64,000 nucleotides of DNA from Planktosalinus lacus (GTDB lineage: Bacteria > Bacteroidota > Bacteroidia > Flavobacteriales > Flavobacteriaceae), in NCBI RefSeq assembly GCF_014640155.1, contig NZ_BMGK01000011.1, forward strand, positions 584 to 64,583, written 5' to 3'. The position numbers and the translations under genes are program-made. Every line of letters starts with the position of its first letter. The first letter of the stretch is position 1. Below are positions 8,738-17,447 of this stretch, piece by piece. Below the pieces are notes generated by a model. It did no database searches, was not told the origin of the DNA, and was given only the letters and a program-made list of their open reading frames with translations.

Positions 8738-9830
8738 AGGTTTCTACTTTTAATAAAGGTAGTTTCACTGTAAATTGATTTCCGTCCTTTTCAATCTGAA
8801 CCTTTTCTTCAGTATAGAAGGCATACCGGCTTTGTATATTCGCCAGACCAGTTTTTGTTGAAGGCACATCTTCTTTGCGCAACTGCAGTTCATTAGAAAC
8901 CACAAGATTCTTCTCGTCGGTATATATTTTAATTACCAAAGGTTTTCTCATCGTCGCCGTGTTGTGCTTTACAGCATTTTCAATTAACATTTGCAAAGCA
9001 CCCGGAGGCAGCTGCAGTGATAATTTTTCTTCCGGTATAATTTTTTCAAACCGGAGCGCTTCTTCAAAACGCGTGTCCAGCAAATACATATAGGCGTCTA
9101 CTATTTCCAGTTCCTTATGAAGGGGCACCAGCATTTGTGGGCTATGGTCGAGAAACGAGCGATAAACATCAGAGAGTTTTTCAACGAACTTTTCGGCCTT
9201 ATCCGGATTTTTATGGATCAAGGCTCCTAGAACATTCAGGCTGTTAAACAGAAAGTGGGGATTCACCTGGTTTTTAAGACTCTCCAACTGTGCCTGAAAA
9301 CTTTCCTTTTGGAGCCGGGCCGATCGCAATCGTTCCGCCTGTAGTCTCTTTTTACTTCTTTCCCTTTCAACAAAATAATAGAAAAACAGGGAAATAATAG
9401 CACTAAAAACATAGCCAATTCTCAAGCCATCAGGATCCAATTGGTCGGGAGTGTAAAAGATCAATATAGGAAGGTGGTTTAATAGCAGGTTTAACAGAAG
9501 GGCACTGACCACTACCATAAAAAATTCCGAAAAAGCTCTTATAAATATAAGAGTAGACTGAAAAAAAGTAGAATTTACGATCGAGGAAATTTTTTCCTGA
9601 ACCCAAAACAAGCTGAAAAAAAACAGAAAACTATAAAGAAGCTGAATGAGCCCAGCAAAGCTAAAATCCCATAGCGTGCCGCTATGTAAATAAATAACGA
9701 CTGTAAAAGCCAGGATTGCAGAAACAGCAGCAATCCCTAATCTTTTAAAAAACTGAACCAGACCAGATCGCTTTAACCCGGTTTTAATCCTTGGGGTATT
9801 CTTGTTAATAGTTGAATTTCTTGAATCCAT
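8718..9830 (-). CDS. LytS-like sensor histidine kinase (His_kinase family)
   Basis: A 370-residue membrane kinase. Four hydrophobic segments (about 32-50, 58-77, 88-114 and 130-152) anchor it in the inner membrane, with little periplasmic sequence. Then come a coiled-coil linker, the H-box QVNPHFLFNSLNVLGALIH with the phospho-accepting His, and an HATPase with N-box ALQMLIENAVKHN. The final segment (TKTGLANIQSRYAFY) is the usual G-box of the LytS/YehU class. It would phosphorylate the LytTR regulator encoded just downstream with a 20-bp overlap. The signal is unknown. Confidence 0.92.
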   Translation of the reverse strand: MDSRNSTINKNTPRIKTGLKRSGLVQFFKRLGIAAVSAILAFTVVIYLHSGTLWDFSFAGLIQLLYSFLFFFSLFWVQEKISSIVNSTFFQSTLIFIRAFSEFFMVVVSALLLNLLLNHLPILIFYTPDQLDPDGLRIGYVFSAIISLFFYYFVERERSKKRLQAERLRSARLQKESFQAQLESLKNQVNPHFLFNSLNVLGALIHKNPDKAEKFVEKLSDVYRSFLDHSPQMLVPLHKELEIVDAYMYLLDTRFEEALRFEKIIPEEKLSLQLPPGALQMLIENAVKHNTATMRKPLVIKIYTDEKNLVVSNELQLRKEDVPSTKTGLANIQSRYAFYTEEKVQIEKDGNQFTVKLPLLKVETYESSNY

Positions 9831-9928
9831 AATTTTTCAGGGTAAATATACTTAAAATCAAATTTAAGAGGAAATGAACAGGTAACTGACTTTCTCTCTT
9901 AGTTACACCGGCAATATAGACTGCTTTT

Positions 9929-9944
9929 TGGAAACCGGTTTCCA
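9929..9944. promoter_or_regulatory. 16-bp perfect palindrome in the divergent regulatory region
   Basis: TGGAAACCGGTTTCCA is fully self-complementary. It abuts the first of the 21-bp-phased repeats and could be an extra operator or a symmetrical protein-binding site. A second short inverted repeat (TTCCGG-N4-CCGGAA) lies at 9997-10012. Confidence 0.45.
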
Positions 9945-9994
9945 TTTCATTGTACCGCAATCCCATTTCATTGCTCTTATATCCCGCTTCATCT
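9941..9994 (+). promoter_or_regulatory. Putative LytTR operator: three direct repeats at 21-bp spacing
   Basis: TCCATTTCATTG (9941), CCCATTTCATTG (9962) and CCCGCTTCATCT (9983) start exactly 21 bp apart, so all face the same side of the helix. LytTR proteins are known to bind direct repeats of about 9-10 bp separated by about 12 bp, which gives this period. A promoter-like CATATTTG (10026-10033; one mismatch to TAnnTTTG) follows about 30 bp downstream, so the repeats are well placed for an activator of the gene at 10084. Confidence 0.6.
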
Positions 9995-10083
9995 ATTTCC
10001 GGTTTCCCGGAAGGCCCTATCGCTGCATATTTGTGGTGTTAGCTAACAAAAAAAATGACAGTAACCCTTTAAAATTTAAAACG

Positions 10084-12510
10084 ATGAAGTTGTATAAAAA
10101 ATTAACAGTATTCGTAGTAACCTTAATATTAACCCATAATTTATTTGCCAATGAAGGTGGCGTTTACGGAAGTCTTTATGATGAAAATGACGTAAGCATC
10201 CCCTTTGCAACTGTGGCAGTAATGAAATTGTCTGACTCCACAGTTGTTACAGGTAGCACCACAGATATGGACGGCTTATTTAAGATTCACAATCTTAAAA
10301 AAGGAAGGTATTTTCTGAAATTTAGCTCTGTAGGCTATCAAACAAAGTATTCTACAGACTTTCATGTAAAGGACATCGCTTTTACCAAAGATTTTGGTAA
10401 AACAATCCTTCCGGAATCACTTGCTATGTTAGATGAGGTTATGATTCAAGTTTGGCGACCCCAGGTGAAGGTGGAACCAGATAAAATGGTGGTAAATGTT
10501 GACGGAACTCCGTTAGCAGCAGGAAGTAGCGCCTATGATGCGCTCTCAAGGTCACCTGGTGTTTCTGTAAGTCAGGATGGTGAATTTCAACTGAATGGTA
10601 AAACCGGAGTATCAATAATGATAGACGGAAAACAAACCTACCTTTCCTCACAGGACTTACAGACCTTATTAAAAGGAATGTCTGCAGAAAATATAAAAGA
10701 TATTGAACTGATTCATAACCCTTCCTCCAAATATGATGCAGAAGGCACGGCCGGTATTCTAAACATAAACCTGAAGAAAAATTCGACCGGAGGTTTTAAT
10801 GGCAGCAGCTATGCCGGATACCGTTACAATCAGCAGCATTATTACAATGCAGGGGTAAACCTCAACTATAAAAAGGGAAAATGGAATTCTTTTTTTAGCC
10901 TCGACATCGCTGAAGACGGAAAAGTAAGGAACCAGGAAATGAAAAGAATTTTTAACACAGAAGACCCCAGTGCCATACTGGAACAAACCGGAAGGCAAGA
11001 AACCAGGAAGTTCACACCTTCCCTGCGATTGGGAAGCGATTATCAGATAGATACTAATCACCAAGTGGGTTTTATGGCAAACCTGTCTTATCAAAAAAGC
11101 AGCGGTAACTGGAATAACTCAGGTTTTTTACAGAATTTTGAAACTGATGAAAGTCTGTTTATCGATGCCAAAAATCAATTGAATGAAGAATTTGGCAATG
11201 GCAGAATGAATGTTCATTACGAAGGTAAACTGGACACTTTAGGTACTGTTCTATCTGCTGATCTTGATTTTATCAGGCTAAGTAAAGACACAGAATCCCG
11301 TTTTAAGAACCGCTACACATTTTCTGATGGCAGCCTCCAAAACGAGCTTTTGCAAAGTAGCAGTTTTTCAGATTACACTATTTTTTCAGGCCGTATAGAT
11401 CTTAATATTCCACTTTCAGAAACGTCAAACCTCGAGCTAGGAGGAAAAGCCAGCAAAGTGGTTTCTGAGAGCGAACTACGGTTTTTTACCGAAGCAGAAG
11501 GAGTTTTAATTCCTGATGCTGAAAGAAGCAGTGTGTTCCGTTATGAAGAAGAAATCTATGCAGCTTATGCTGATTTCAGCAGCCAGTTGAGCCCAACATG
11601 GACATTACAGGCGGGAATCAGGGCTGAGCAAACGGTTGCTGAAGGAAAGTCAGCTTCAGTTGAGAACCTGGCAAAAAGGGATTATCTGGAATTTTTTCCA
11701 AACCTCCGTTTGAGCCAGCAAGTAAGTGAAAATTATACCGTAAATTATTCTTATAGCCGAAGGATCACCCGACCGCAATATAAAAGACTTAATCCGTTTC
11801 TTTTCTACCTGGATCCCTACACTTATGTAGAAGGATATCCCGGTCTTAAGCCTCAGTTCACTAATTCCTTTCAGGTGAATCAAAACTTCTTTAAAAAATA
11901 CAACCTTCTTTTAAGTTATGATATGGCACAGGATTTTATCATAGAGGTGCCCTTTCAAGACCCTGAAACGAATGAAACGGCTTTTGCCATTAGAAACCTG
12001 GACTCTTACAGAAACTACAGTGCAGCTATTATGGCACCGGTTAAAATATCTTCCAATTGGAATATGACTAATAACCTGGTCTTGGCGCAACAAGAATACA
12101 GTAGTGTAATTGATGGTCAAAAGGTTGAAAACAAACAGTTCTTTTATATGGTGCAATCCAGTCAAAGGGTGAAGTTCCCATTGAATATAAGCATGGAAGC
12201 GAATGCCACTTACACCGGGCCTGTTGCCTATGGACTCTATTCTTTAGATGCTCGGTTCGGACTCGATATTGGTCTAAAACGCTCTTTTATGGAAGACAGG
12301 CTCGATGTAACTTTAAAAACTACTGACATCCTTAAAACGATGGATATCTCCGGGGTCTCAACTATTAATGGAAATGCGTTTCTACTTGACCAGTACTTTG
12401 GAGACCGAGGTGTAAGCATCAATTTGCGTTATAACCTGAGTAATGAAAAATCGAAAACACAGAACCGCCAGACCGACCTGGAGGAGTTGAACAGGGCTGG
12501 TGGAAAATAA
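10084..12510 (+). CDS. Outer-membrane beta-barrel protein with carboxypeptidase-regulatory-like domain (TonB-receptor-like)
   Basis: The protein has 808 residues from ATG 10084, chosen because it opens with a signal peptide (MKLYKKLTVFVVTLILTHNLFA); an upstream reading from 9928 runs through the operator. Order: carboxypeptidase-regulatory-like beta-sandwich (about 25-105), plug-like segment (VKVEPDKMVVNVDGTPLAAGSSAYD..., about 120-230), then a large barrel of the OMP_b-brl_3 type with many aromatic strand pairs. A clear TonB box is not seen. Proteins of this type take up or signal about large ligands at the outer membrane. It diverges from the LytS/LytTR pair and is a likely target of it. 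A strong terminator follows. Confidence 0.85.
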   Translation: MKLYKKLTVFVVTLILTHNLFANEGGVYGSLYDENDVSIPFATVAVMKLSDSTVVTGSTTDMDGLFKIHNLKKGRYFLKFSSVGYQTKYSTDFHVKDIAFTKDFGKTILPESLAMLDEVMIQVWRPQVKVEPDKMVVNVDGTPLAAGSSAYDALSRSPGVSVSQDGEFQLNGKTGVSIMIDGKQTYLSSQDLQTLLKGMSAENIKDIELIHNPSSKYDAEGTAGILNINLKKNSTGGFNGSSYAGYRYNQQHYYNAGVNLNYKKGKWNSFFSLDIAEDGKVRNQEMKRIFNTEDPSAILEQTGRQETRKFTPSLRLGSDYQIDTNHQVGFMANLSYQKSSGNWNNSGFLQNFETDESLFIDAKNQLNEEFGNGRMNVHYEGKLDTLGTVLSADLDFIRLSKDTESRFKNRYTFSDGSLQNELLQSSSFSDYTIFSGRIDLNIPLSETSNLELGGKASKVVSESELRFFTEAEGVLIPDAERSSVFRYEEEIYAAYADFSSQLSPTWTLQAGIRAEQTVAEGKSASVENLAKRDYLEFFPNLRLSQQVSENYTVNYSYSRRITRPQYKRLNPFLFYLDPYTYVEGYPGLKPQFTNSFQVNQNFFKKYNLLLSYDMAQDFIIEVPFQDPETNETAFAIRNLDSYRNYSAAIMAPVKISSNWNMTNNLVLAQQEYSSVIDGQKVENKQFFYMVQSSQRVKFPLNISMEANATYTGPVAYGLYSLDARFGLDIGLKRSFMEDRLDVTLKTTDILKTMDISGVSTINGNAFLLDQYFGDRGVSINLRYNLSNEKSKTQNRQTDLEELNRAGGK

Positions 12511-12537
12511 GTTCACCCTCCTTTACAACTGTCGTGG

Positions 12538-12568
12538 AACCCCGGAATTATCCGGGGTTTTTCGTTTT
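12538..12568 (+). terminator. Rho-independent terminator
   Basis: A perfect 9-bp stem AACCCCGGA/TCCGGGGTT (12538-12546, 12551-12559) with loop ATTA is followed by TTTCGTTTT. It ends the beta-barrel transcript. Confidence 0.9.
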
Positions 12569-12699
12569 GATTTAAATGCGATACGTTTTTTTGCTTTACT
12601 TTTAATTTGTTCAGCAAATACTCTTAATATTTTGTACTCAGTACTTAATACTGTTTAAAAAGTCTCCTTTCTCTTCTCTATTTTAAAACCCAAAATGAC

Positions 12700-13140
12700 C
12701 AGTATTCAAATTTGGAATTTGGTACTTGGAATTTGGAATTTGGTATTTAGTACTTGGAATTTGGTACTTGGAATTTGGTACTTGGAATTTGGAATTTGGC
12801 ACTTGGAATTTTAAATAGTGACAGGAGTCGCTTTCCTCTGAGCTCCTGTAATGTAGTTTGTGAGTAGTTCAGGGATTAACGTCTTTTGTCTTAAGTCATA
12901 TGTCTTACAGTCTTATGTCAACTTTTGGAATTTGGAATTTGGTACTTGGAATTTAGTACTTGGCCTTTGGTGATTGGATTTTGGAATTTGGAATTTGGAA
13001 TTTGACACTTGGAATTTTAAATAGTGACAGGAGTCGCTTTCCTTTGAGCCCCCTCCTGAAAATAGAAAGTCCGCTGGCTATCGCCATCGGTTTTTTATTT
13101 TACTCCGCGATTGGAAAGCTTTGGCTTTCCATCCCTCCGT
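12700..13140. repeat. Low-complexity intergenic region: GGAATTTGG/GGTACTTGG arrays and a duplicated block
   Basis: No gene is supported between 12569 and 13145. Degenerate units of GGAATTTGG and GGTACTTGG run from about 12711 to 12810 and again from 12924 to 13012. Each array ends in the same block of about 45 bp (around 12799-12843 and 13006-13050, one difference in its centre), so the array plus block was duplicated. At 13113-13130 a hairpin GGAAAGC-TTTG-GCTTTCC is present. Related arrays occur at 42.69-42.85 and 46.63-46.95 kb. Confidence 0.75.
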
Positions 13141-13145
13141 AAAAC

Positions 13146-13171
13146 AAAAAATCCGCTCTTATCAGAGCGGA
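13146..13171 (-). terminator. Terminator, probably the original one of tRNA-Arg
   Basis: On the minus strand TCCGCTCT-N4-AGAGCGGA is followed by six Ts. It lies just outside attL in the position that would follow the tRNA-Arg gene if the island were absent. The island end carries a counterpart at 40378-40418. Confidence 0.75.
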
Positions 13172-13184
13172 CTTTCTGCATTAA

Positions 13185-13199
13185 GTGACCTCGACAGGA
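13185..13199 (+). other. attL of the genomic island
   Basis: GTGACCTCGACAGGA equals 40426-40440, which is the 3' end of tRNA-Arg(ACG). Only this 3' fragment of the tRNA is present here, and the integrase starts 173 bp further in. This is the usual footprint of integration into a tRNA 3' end. Confidence 0.88.
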
Positions 13200-13338
13200 C
13201 TACTTTTAATTTTACTTGATATTTTTGAGTAACGCTATGTGCAAAGCCTTAAACTCTATACTTTATAATACTTTAGAGGTTTTTTGATTCAAAAAAAGTA
13301 AAAATAAATAAAGTGAAATAAAGATAAATATAAAAAAA

Positions 13339-13361
13339 GGCGGTACATTGGGCGGTACAAA
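13339..13361 (+). repeat. Left copy of the terminal double GGCGGTACA repeat
   Basis: GGCGGTACA occurs twice at 12-bp spacing (13339 and 13351), followed by AA. The same 23-bp unit with two changes is at 40350-40372 in the same orientation. It lies just upstream of the integrase ATG. Likely arm-type sites for the integrase or sites for the HTH protein; it is also possible that it controls the integrase promoter. Confidence 0.6.
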
Positions 13362-13371
13362 TAAGCCGTAT

Positions 13372-14637
13372 ATGGGATCTATAAAAGTGAAACTTCGACA
13401 AGGTAGTGGAACTACTCAAAATATCTACATTCATTTTAATTATGGTCGAAAAAAAAATTACCGGTATGCAACCGGACTAAGTGTAAAAAAAACATCACAT
13501 TGGGATGCTGAAAATAATTCTGTGAAAAATGTGAATGCCGAACCAGACAGTAATAACATAAACTTAGACCTTTCTGAGCTTTTAAGTTTTTCCAGAAAAT
13601 TGTTGCGGAACCTTGAAGAAGAAGACATTCCAATTAACAGCCATATTTTAAAACAGCGGATTAACCAGTTCAAAAATAAAGGTGATGACAGCAAAGAATC
13701 TGTTTTCCTTACTGATCATTATAAGTGGTTTGTTAAGAACTTTGAGACCCAGCCACGGCCCAGCACAGGCAAGCCACTTGCCAAAAGTACTCTAAAACCA
13801 TATAACAACACATTGAGGATTATTAAAGATTATGAGACTCATTTAGGCTATCGTTTAGTGTTTCAACATATCACTCTTTCTTTTCATTCTGAATTTATTG
13901 AATGGTTACAGGAAAAAGATTATACAGACAACTATATTGGAACTCAAATTAAAAACATTAAAACAGTGATGCATGATGCCTTTGAGAGGGGGCTTCATAA
14001 AAACACTAACTATCAAAAATCAGCATTCACTAAACCTAAAGAAGATGTAAACCACATTTACCTTACTATGGATGAAATAGAAGCTATTAAAAAAATTGAT
14101 TATACAAAGCGTCCTGGTATTGAAATATCAAGAGATCTATTTGTGATTGCCGCAATGACAGGTTTGCGCGTGTCTGATTATAAAAGCCTCTCTTCTTCAA
14201 ATATCAAGTTTTATAGAGGTATCAAATATTTAGAGGTTAAAACTCAAAAGACTGGCAAGATAGTTCATATCCCTCTTCATAAGTTTGTGACGGAAATTTT
14301 AAAAAAACGTAACGGCCAGTTCCCGCCAATGATACCGGAACAAAAAATTAATGATGATTTAAAAATCATAGGTAAAAAGGCTAAATTAAATGAAGAAGTT
14401 ATTGTTGAGCGTACAGAGGGAGGAGAGAGAGTAAAAACTAAATATAAAAAATATAAAAAATTATCCAATCATACCGCAAGAAGAAGTTTTTGTACAAATG
14501 CCTATAAAGCCGGTATGCCTGTAATTGATATCATGGCAATTAGTGGACATACTTCTGAGAAGGTTTTTTATAATTATATAAAAGCATCTCCTATGGAAAG
14601 GCTTGAAAAAATTTCTAATCATGCATTTTTTAAATAA
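13372..14637 (+). CDS. int: Tyrosine-type site-specific integrase
   Basis: A 421-residue recombinase that would integrate and excise the island. The start at ATG 13372 (MGSIKVKLRQGSG) is preferred over TTG 13348, which lies inside the repeat. An arm-binding N-terminal domain of the Bacteroidota phage-integrase type (1-100) is followed by a SAM-like core-binding domain (about 105-215, with TLKPYNNTLRIIKDYE) and a catalytic domain with the tetrad visible: Arg266 (TGLRVSDYKSL), His367 and Arg370 (HTARRSF), His393 (SGHTS) and nucleophile Tyr402 (FYNYI). It sits beside attL and reads into the island. Nothing appears broken. Confidence 0.95.
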   Translation: MGSIKVKLRQGSGTTQNIYIHFNYGRKKNYRYATGLSVKKTSHWDAENNSVKNVNAEPDSNNINLDLSELLSFSRKLLRNLEEEDIPINSHILKQRINQFKNKGDDSKESVFLTDHYKWFVKNFETQPRPSTGKPLAKSTLKPYNNTLRIIKDYETHLGYRLVFQHITLSFHSEFIEWLQEKDYTDNYIGTQIKNIKTVMHDAFERGLHKNTNYQKSAFTKPKEDVNHIYLTMDEIEAIKKIDYTKRPGIEISRDLFVIAAMTGLRVSDYKSLSSSNIKFYRGIKYLEVKTQKTGKIVHIPLHKFVTEILKKRNGQFPPMIPEQKINDDLKIIGKKAKLNEEVIVERTEGGERVKTKYKKYKKLSNHTARRSFCTNAYKAGMPVIDIMAISGHTSEKVFYNYIKASPMERLEKISNHAFFK

Positions 14638-14895
14638 TGCGAATTTATCCTTTTTTCATCAACCGGAAATCCAAAGGAAATCAGCGGTAAACAACTAAAA
14701 ACCCAACGAGAACCAACGGAAAACTTTTATAATCAACTGAAAGCAACCAGCGCGTTGTGAAAGCATCAACAGCGAAGCAACTGAGAACCCAACAAACGTT
14801 TCAACCATGGTTGCAAATCATATCAACGAGAAACCAACAGGGTTTAAAAGCTATCGTTTTACATCTTTTAAGATTGAACAAAGTCCTTACTATAT
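14638..14895. other. CAAC-rich intergenic stretch
   Basis: No gene is supported. From about 14680 to 14850 the plus strand is dense in AACCAACGGAAA/AGCAACTGAGAA-type units. It is a loose relative of the GCAAC arrays at 15.96-16.20 and 17.45-18.08 kb. A 3' hairpin terminator for the integrase is not evident. Confidence 0.45.
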
Positions 14896-15741
14896 TTAAA
14901 TATTTTTTTCATTTACTTCTTTCTCAAAGTCTTTCAAAAATTCACACCAATATGAATATGATTCAGGTTCAGGTTTTGGTTTTACTTCAATCAGTTCTGG
15001 TTCAAATAAAAATTCATCTTCATCAATTTTGAAACCTGCATAATATTCTGTCATTCCTGGAATTTCGATTATAGCGATATCACCTTTATAAATTGTTTTC
15101 TGACTTTCAACTGTTTGAATATAAAAAAATTCAGTGTCCCTATAACTTTTGATTTGCTTGAGCTTTACTCTAAATTTTATGTAATTTATATCCAACCCTG
15201 TATAGTTCTGTAGTTCTATAGCCCCAGACTTGAAAGTTTTTCCTTGAAAATCTGTTGTCCAAATTAATTTCTTAAAAACAACGCGTGAAATCGGGGTGTA
15301 TGGCTCCTTTTTATCTCTTTCACATTGTTCATTTATGTTTTTAAAAGTTAAATGTGTTAGCTTTACATGTTTCGTAGAATCCGGTTTATATATACCCAGT
15401 ATTTCATAAAACACCTTACCTTTTTTTAGAAAAATACTAATACCACCAGCGAAACTATGATCTGTTGTATCTATTTTAAAAAGTTGAACATTTTTATTTT
15501 TCTTTAAATAAGCCTTGGCATTATTCAACTCTTCAATAGTTTGTTTACTTAAGCTATCCATTTGATGAATAAATAGTTCTTTTAAAATTTCATTGTTATC
15601 CCTCAAAATTCCTTCATATAGCGCTGCACCAATTTTGTAAGCATTTGTATTATCCACTTTGTAAGCATTTGTATTATCCGCTTTGTATTGGCAAGAACTC
15701 AAAGTTAAAATACATAATAGGTATAAGTAATATTTCTTCAT
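14896..15741 (-). CDS. Putative lipoprotein of unknown function
   Basis: A 281-residue protein with a lipoprotein signal (MKKYYLYLLCILTLSSCQ, lipobox LSSC). Directly after the Cys comes a duplicated octapeptide-like unit (DNTNAYK twice), encoded by a 24-bp tandem repeat at 15634-15681. The rest is a soluble mixed alpha/beta protein with a Lys-rich middle and a Pro/Glu-rich end (ELIEVKPKPEPESYSYWCEF). I recognise no family. It faces the integrase, and would be a cell-surface or periplasmic cargo protein of the island. Confidence 0.7.
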   Translation of the reverse strand: MKKYYLYLLCILTLSSCQYKADNTNAYKVDNTNAYKIGAALYEGILRDNNEILKELFIHQMDSLSKQTIEELNNAKAYLKKNKNVQLFKIDTTDHSFAGGISIFLKKGKVFYEILGIYKPDSTKHVKLTHLTFKNINEQCERDKKEPYTPISRVVFKKLIWTTDFQGKTFKSGAIELQNYTGLDINYIKFRVKLKQIKSYRDTEFFYIQTVESQKTIYKGDIAIIEIPGMTEYYAGFKIDEDEFLFEPELIEVKPKPEPESYSYWCEFLKDFEKEVNEKNI

Positions 15742-15954
15742 ATCTTCCTTTTTATTTGCCCTTAAACTGTTGAAAAGTTAGGTTTTTTATACTTTTATTT
15801 TACTTACTAATGAACCCCAATCAAATTTAAAAAAGTCATTTGAATTAAAAATGAGGAATCCCGTAAAATATAATAATCCTTTTCAATTATATTGCCAGCC
15901 ATTTTGATTTCTCTAAATTTAGGTAATATATTATTGATGAATTTAATTCTGATT

Positions 15955-16200
15955 GTTTTCAACAGGGCCGTTGATGTTGTTGCAACCCGGTTGTTTTTTA
16001 GCAACAACGAAGTCAACAACAAGAGCAACTATAAATGCAACGAAAGCAACGGGAAAACAACGAAAGCAACGAGCGCAACGAGGAAAGCAACGAGCGCAAC
16101 GCGGAAAGCAACGAGCGCAACGCAAAAAGCAACTGGAAACCAACTGGAAACCAACCGGCGTTGCAACCGGCGTTGCGAAAAGAAAACCAACTGAGACCAA
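15955..16200 (+). repeat. GCAACG-rich array upstream of the AlbA_2 gene
   Basis: GCAAC recurs every 8-12 bp on the plus strand. Its centre is a tandem repeat of period 21 bp (units starting 16061, 16082, 16103; GGAAAGCAACGAGCGCAACG). The start (about 15957-16010) and end (GGCGTTGC twice, about 16158-16177) also carry the reverse complement GTTGC, so hairpins are possible. Open frames crossing this stretch in three frames are repeat artefacts. The array ends 39 bp before the AlbA_2 start codon. Confidence 0.75.
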
Positions 16201-16238
16201 TAGCTGAAAACTACAACTAACCAATCACAATTTATTAC

Positions 16239-17417
16239 ATGAAAAATCCACCTTTTTTCTACAAAGTCTCATTTCACTTCTTAGCACAAGACCAAAATAA
16301 TGAGTTAAAACATCATAGTTGGCAAAAAGAATTTCATAACTCCAATCCTTTTGAAGCTCGTAAAGAAGCCTTTGAGGCTTTTGATGATTACCTTAATAAC
16401 CTGGAAGTAAATGGGAGAATCGAAATTGACAACTATGGAAATCCCAAGATCATAAGCCCTACTACAGTGCCAGAAAAACCAGATTTTTCTGAAAAATTAG
16501 ACAGTGAAGATGTAACTGAGATGCGAGATTATATTCAAAAATCTACTTCTTATCTATTAGAATTTGTTGAAACTTTAGATGTGTTGCTGATCATTGAAGA
16601 TGATAATTTGGTTGACGAGATAGGCTACGGAGATAGCACACTTGCAATACACTCTATTTCTTCTCATTCCTTCAGTAAACAGGAAATACTCGATAACCTT
16701 TCACGTGAAGTCGATCTCTATGAGAAATGTAATTATCATCCCTTTGATCACACTGTGGTCATCCAACATTTTGGAGAGGATTATGCAGAGTCAGGTGAAG
16801 AAGAGGGAGCTGAAAATTACGCTATTCTACCTACTCCTTTCAAATGGATTACAAAAGAGCAATATGAAGAATGTAAAGAAGAAAACGAACCTGTTTCTGA
16901 ATTATCAGAGCAAAATCTGTGGGAGAATATAATTGACAGAGGAGAATCGAATACCTTGGAGTTTAAATCAAGTCTCATCTATAATTTTATTCCAGGCAGT
17001 CCCAATTACGTTCCTCGTTTCAATAATGCAAAAACAATTTGTGGGTTTTTAAACTCCAATGGCGGCATTCTTATTATCGGAATTTCTGACGATGGAAAAC
17101 CACAAGGCATTGATAAGGATTTGGAGTTCCTGGGTTCAAAGGATAAAATAAAACTGGAGGTTGACAATATGTTACCCAATTATTTTAGCAATTCCATTTC
17201 CTCGTTGATCGAGACCTCTTTTGTAAAAATTCAAGAAAGAGAATTACTAATCATTAGAGTGAAACCAAGTTCCTCACCGATCTTCTTAAAAAATTATAAC
17301 CCAGTGGCAAATAAAACTTCAAAACATTTTTTTGTGAGAAGGAGTGCTTCAACAACAGAAATAAAAGATGTCGAAGAAATTATTAATTATGTTTTTAATC
17401 ACTGGAATAAAAATTAA
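16239..17417 (+). CDS. AlbA_2 (Schlafen-like) putative nucleic-acid-binding protein
   Basis: A 392-residue protein. The C-terminal part (about 230-390) carries the AlbA_2 signature: ESNTLEFKSSLIYNF, then KTICGFLNSNGGILIIGISDDGKPQGID, and the closing VRRSASTTEIKDVEEII. AlbA_2 domains bind DNA or RNA and occur in Schlafen-type nucleases and transcription regulators. The N-terminal 220 residues are acidic and unfamiliar (about 30-70 resembles a generic IMMUNITY/DUF-type beta fold, which I do not claim). Repeat arrays with GCAAC/GTTGC flank it within 40 bp on both sides, so its target may be there. It could be a defence or regulatory protein. Confidence 0.72.
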   Translation: MKNPPFFYKVSFHFLAQDQNNELKHHSWQKEFHNSNPFEARKEAFEAFDDYLNNLEVNGRIEIDNYGNPKIISPTTVPEKPDFSEKLDSEDVTEMRDYIQKSTSYLLEFVETLDVLLIIEDDNLVDEIGYGDSTLAIHSISSHSFSKQEILDNLSREVDLYEKCNYHPFDHTVVIQHFGEDYAESGEEEGAENYAILPTPFKWITKEQYEECKEENEPVSELSEQNLWENIIDRGESNTLEFKSSLIYNFIPGSPNYVPRFNNAKTICGFLNSNGGILIIGISDDGKPQGIDKDLEFLGSKDKIKLEVDNMLPNYFSNSISSLIETSFVKIQERELLIIRVKPSSSPIFLKNYNPVANKTSKHFFVRRSASTTEIKDVEEIINYVFNHWNKN

Positions 17418-17447
17418 GATTTAACTGTTTCGTGGTTATTTCTTTTC

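Noticed and set aside
9928-10083. Extended N-terminus of the beta-barrel protein
   Set aside because: The segment covers the phased repeats and promoter-like box and puts 52 residues before a clear signal peptide.
12960-13142. 60-residue frame MAFGDWILEFGIWNL...
   Set aside because: It translates the GGAATTTGG array and a duplicated block; not a gene.
13348-13371. TTG start of the integrase
   Set aside because: It lies within the GGCGGTACA repeat; ATG 13372 gives the usual family start.
15807-16224. Several overlapping open frames in all directions
   Set aside because: They arise from the GCAAC repeat, encode monotonous QRKQ/SNERN or CFRCAR strings and have no protein-like composition.
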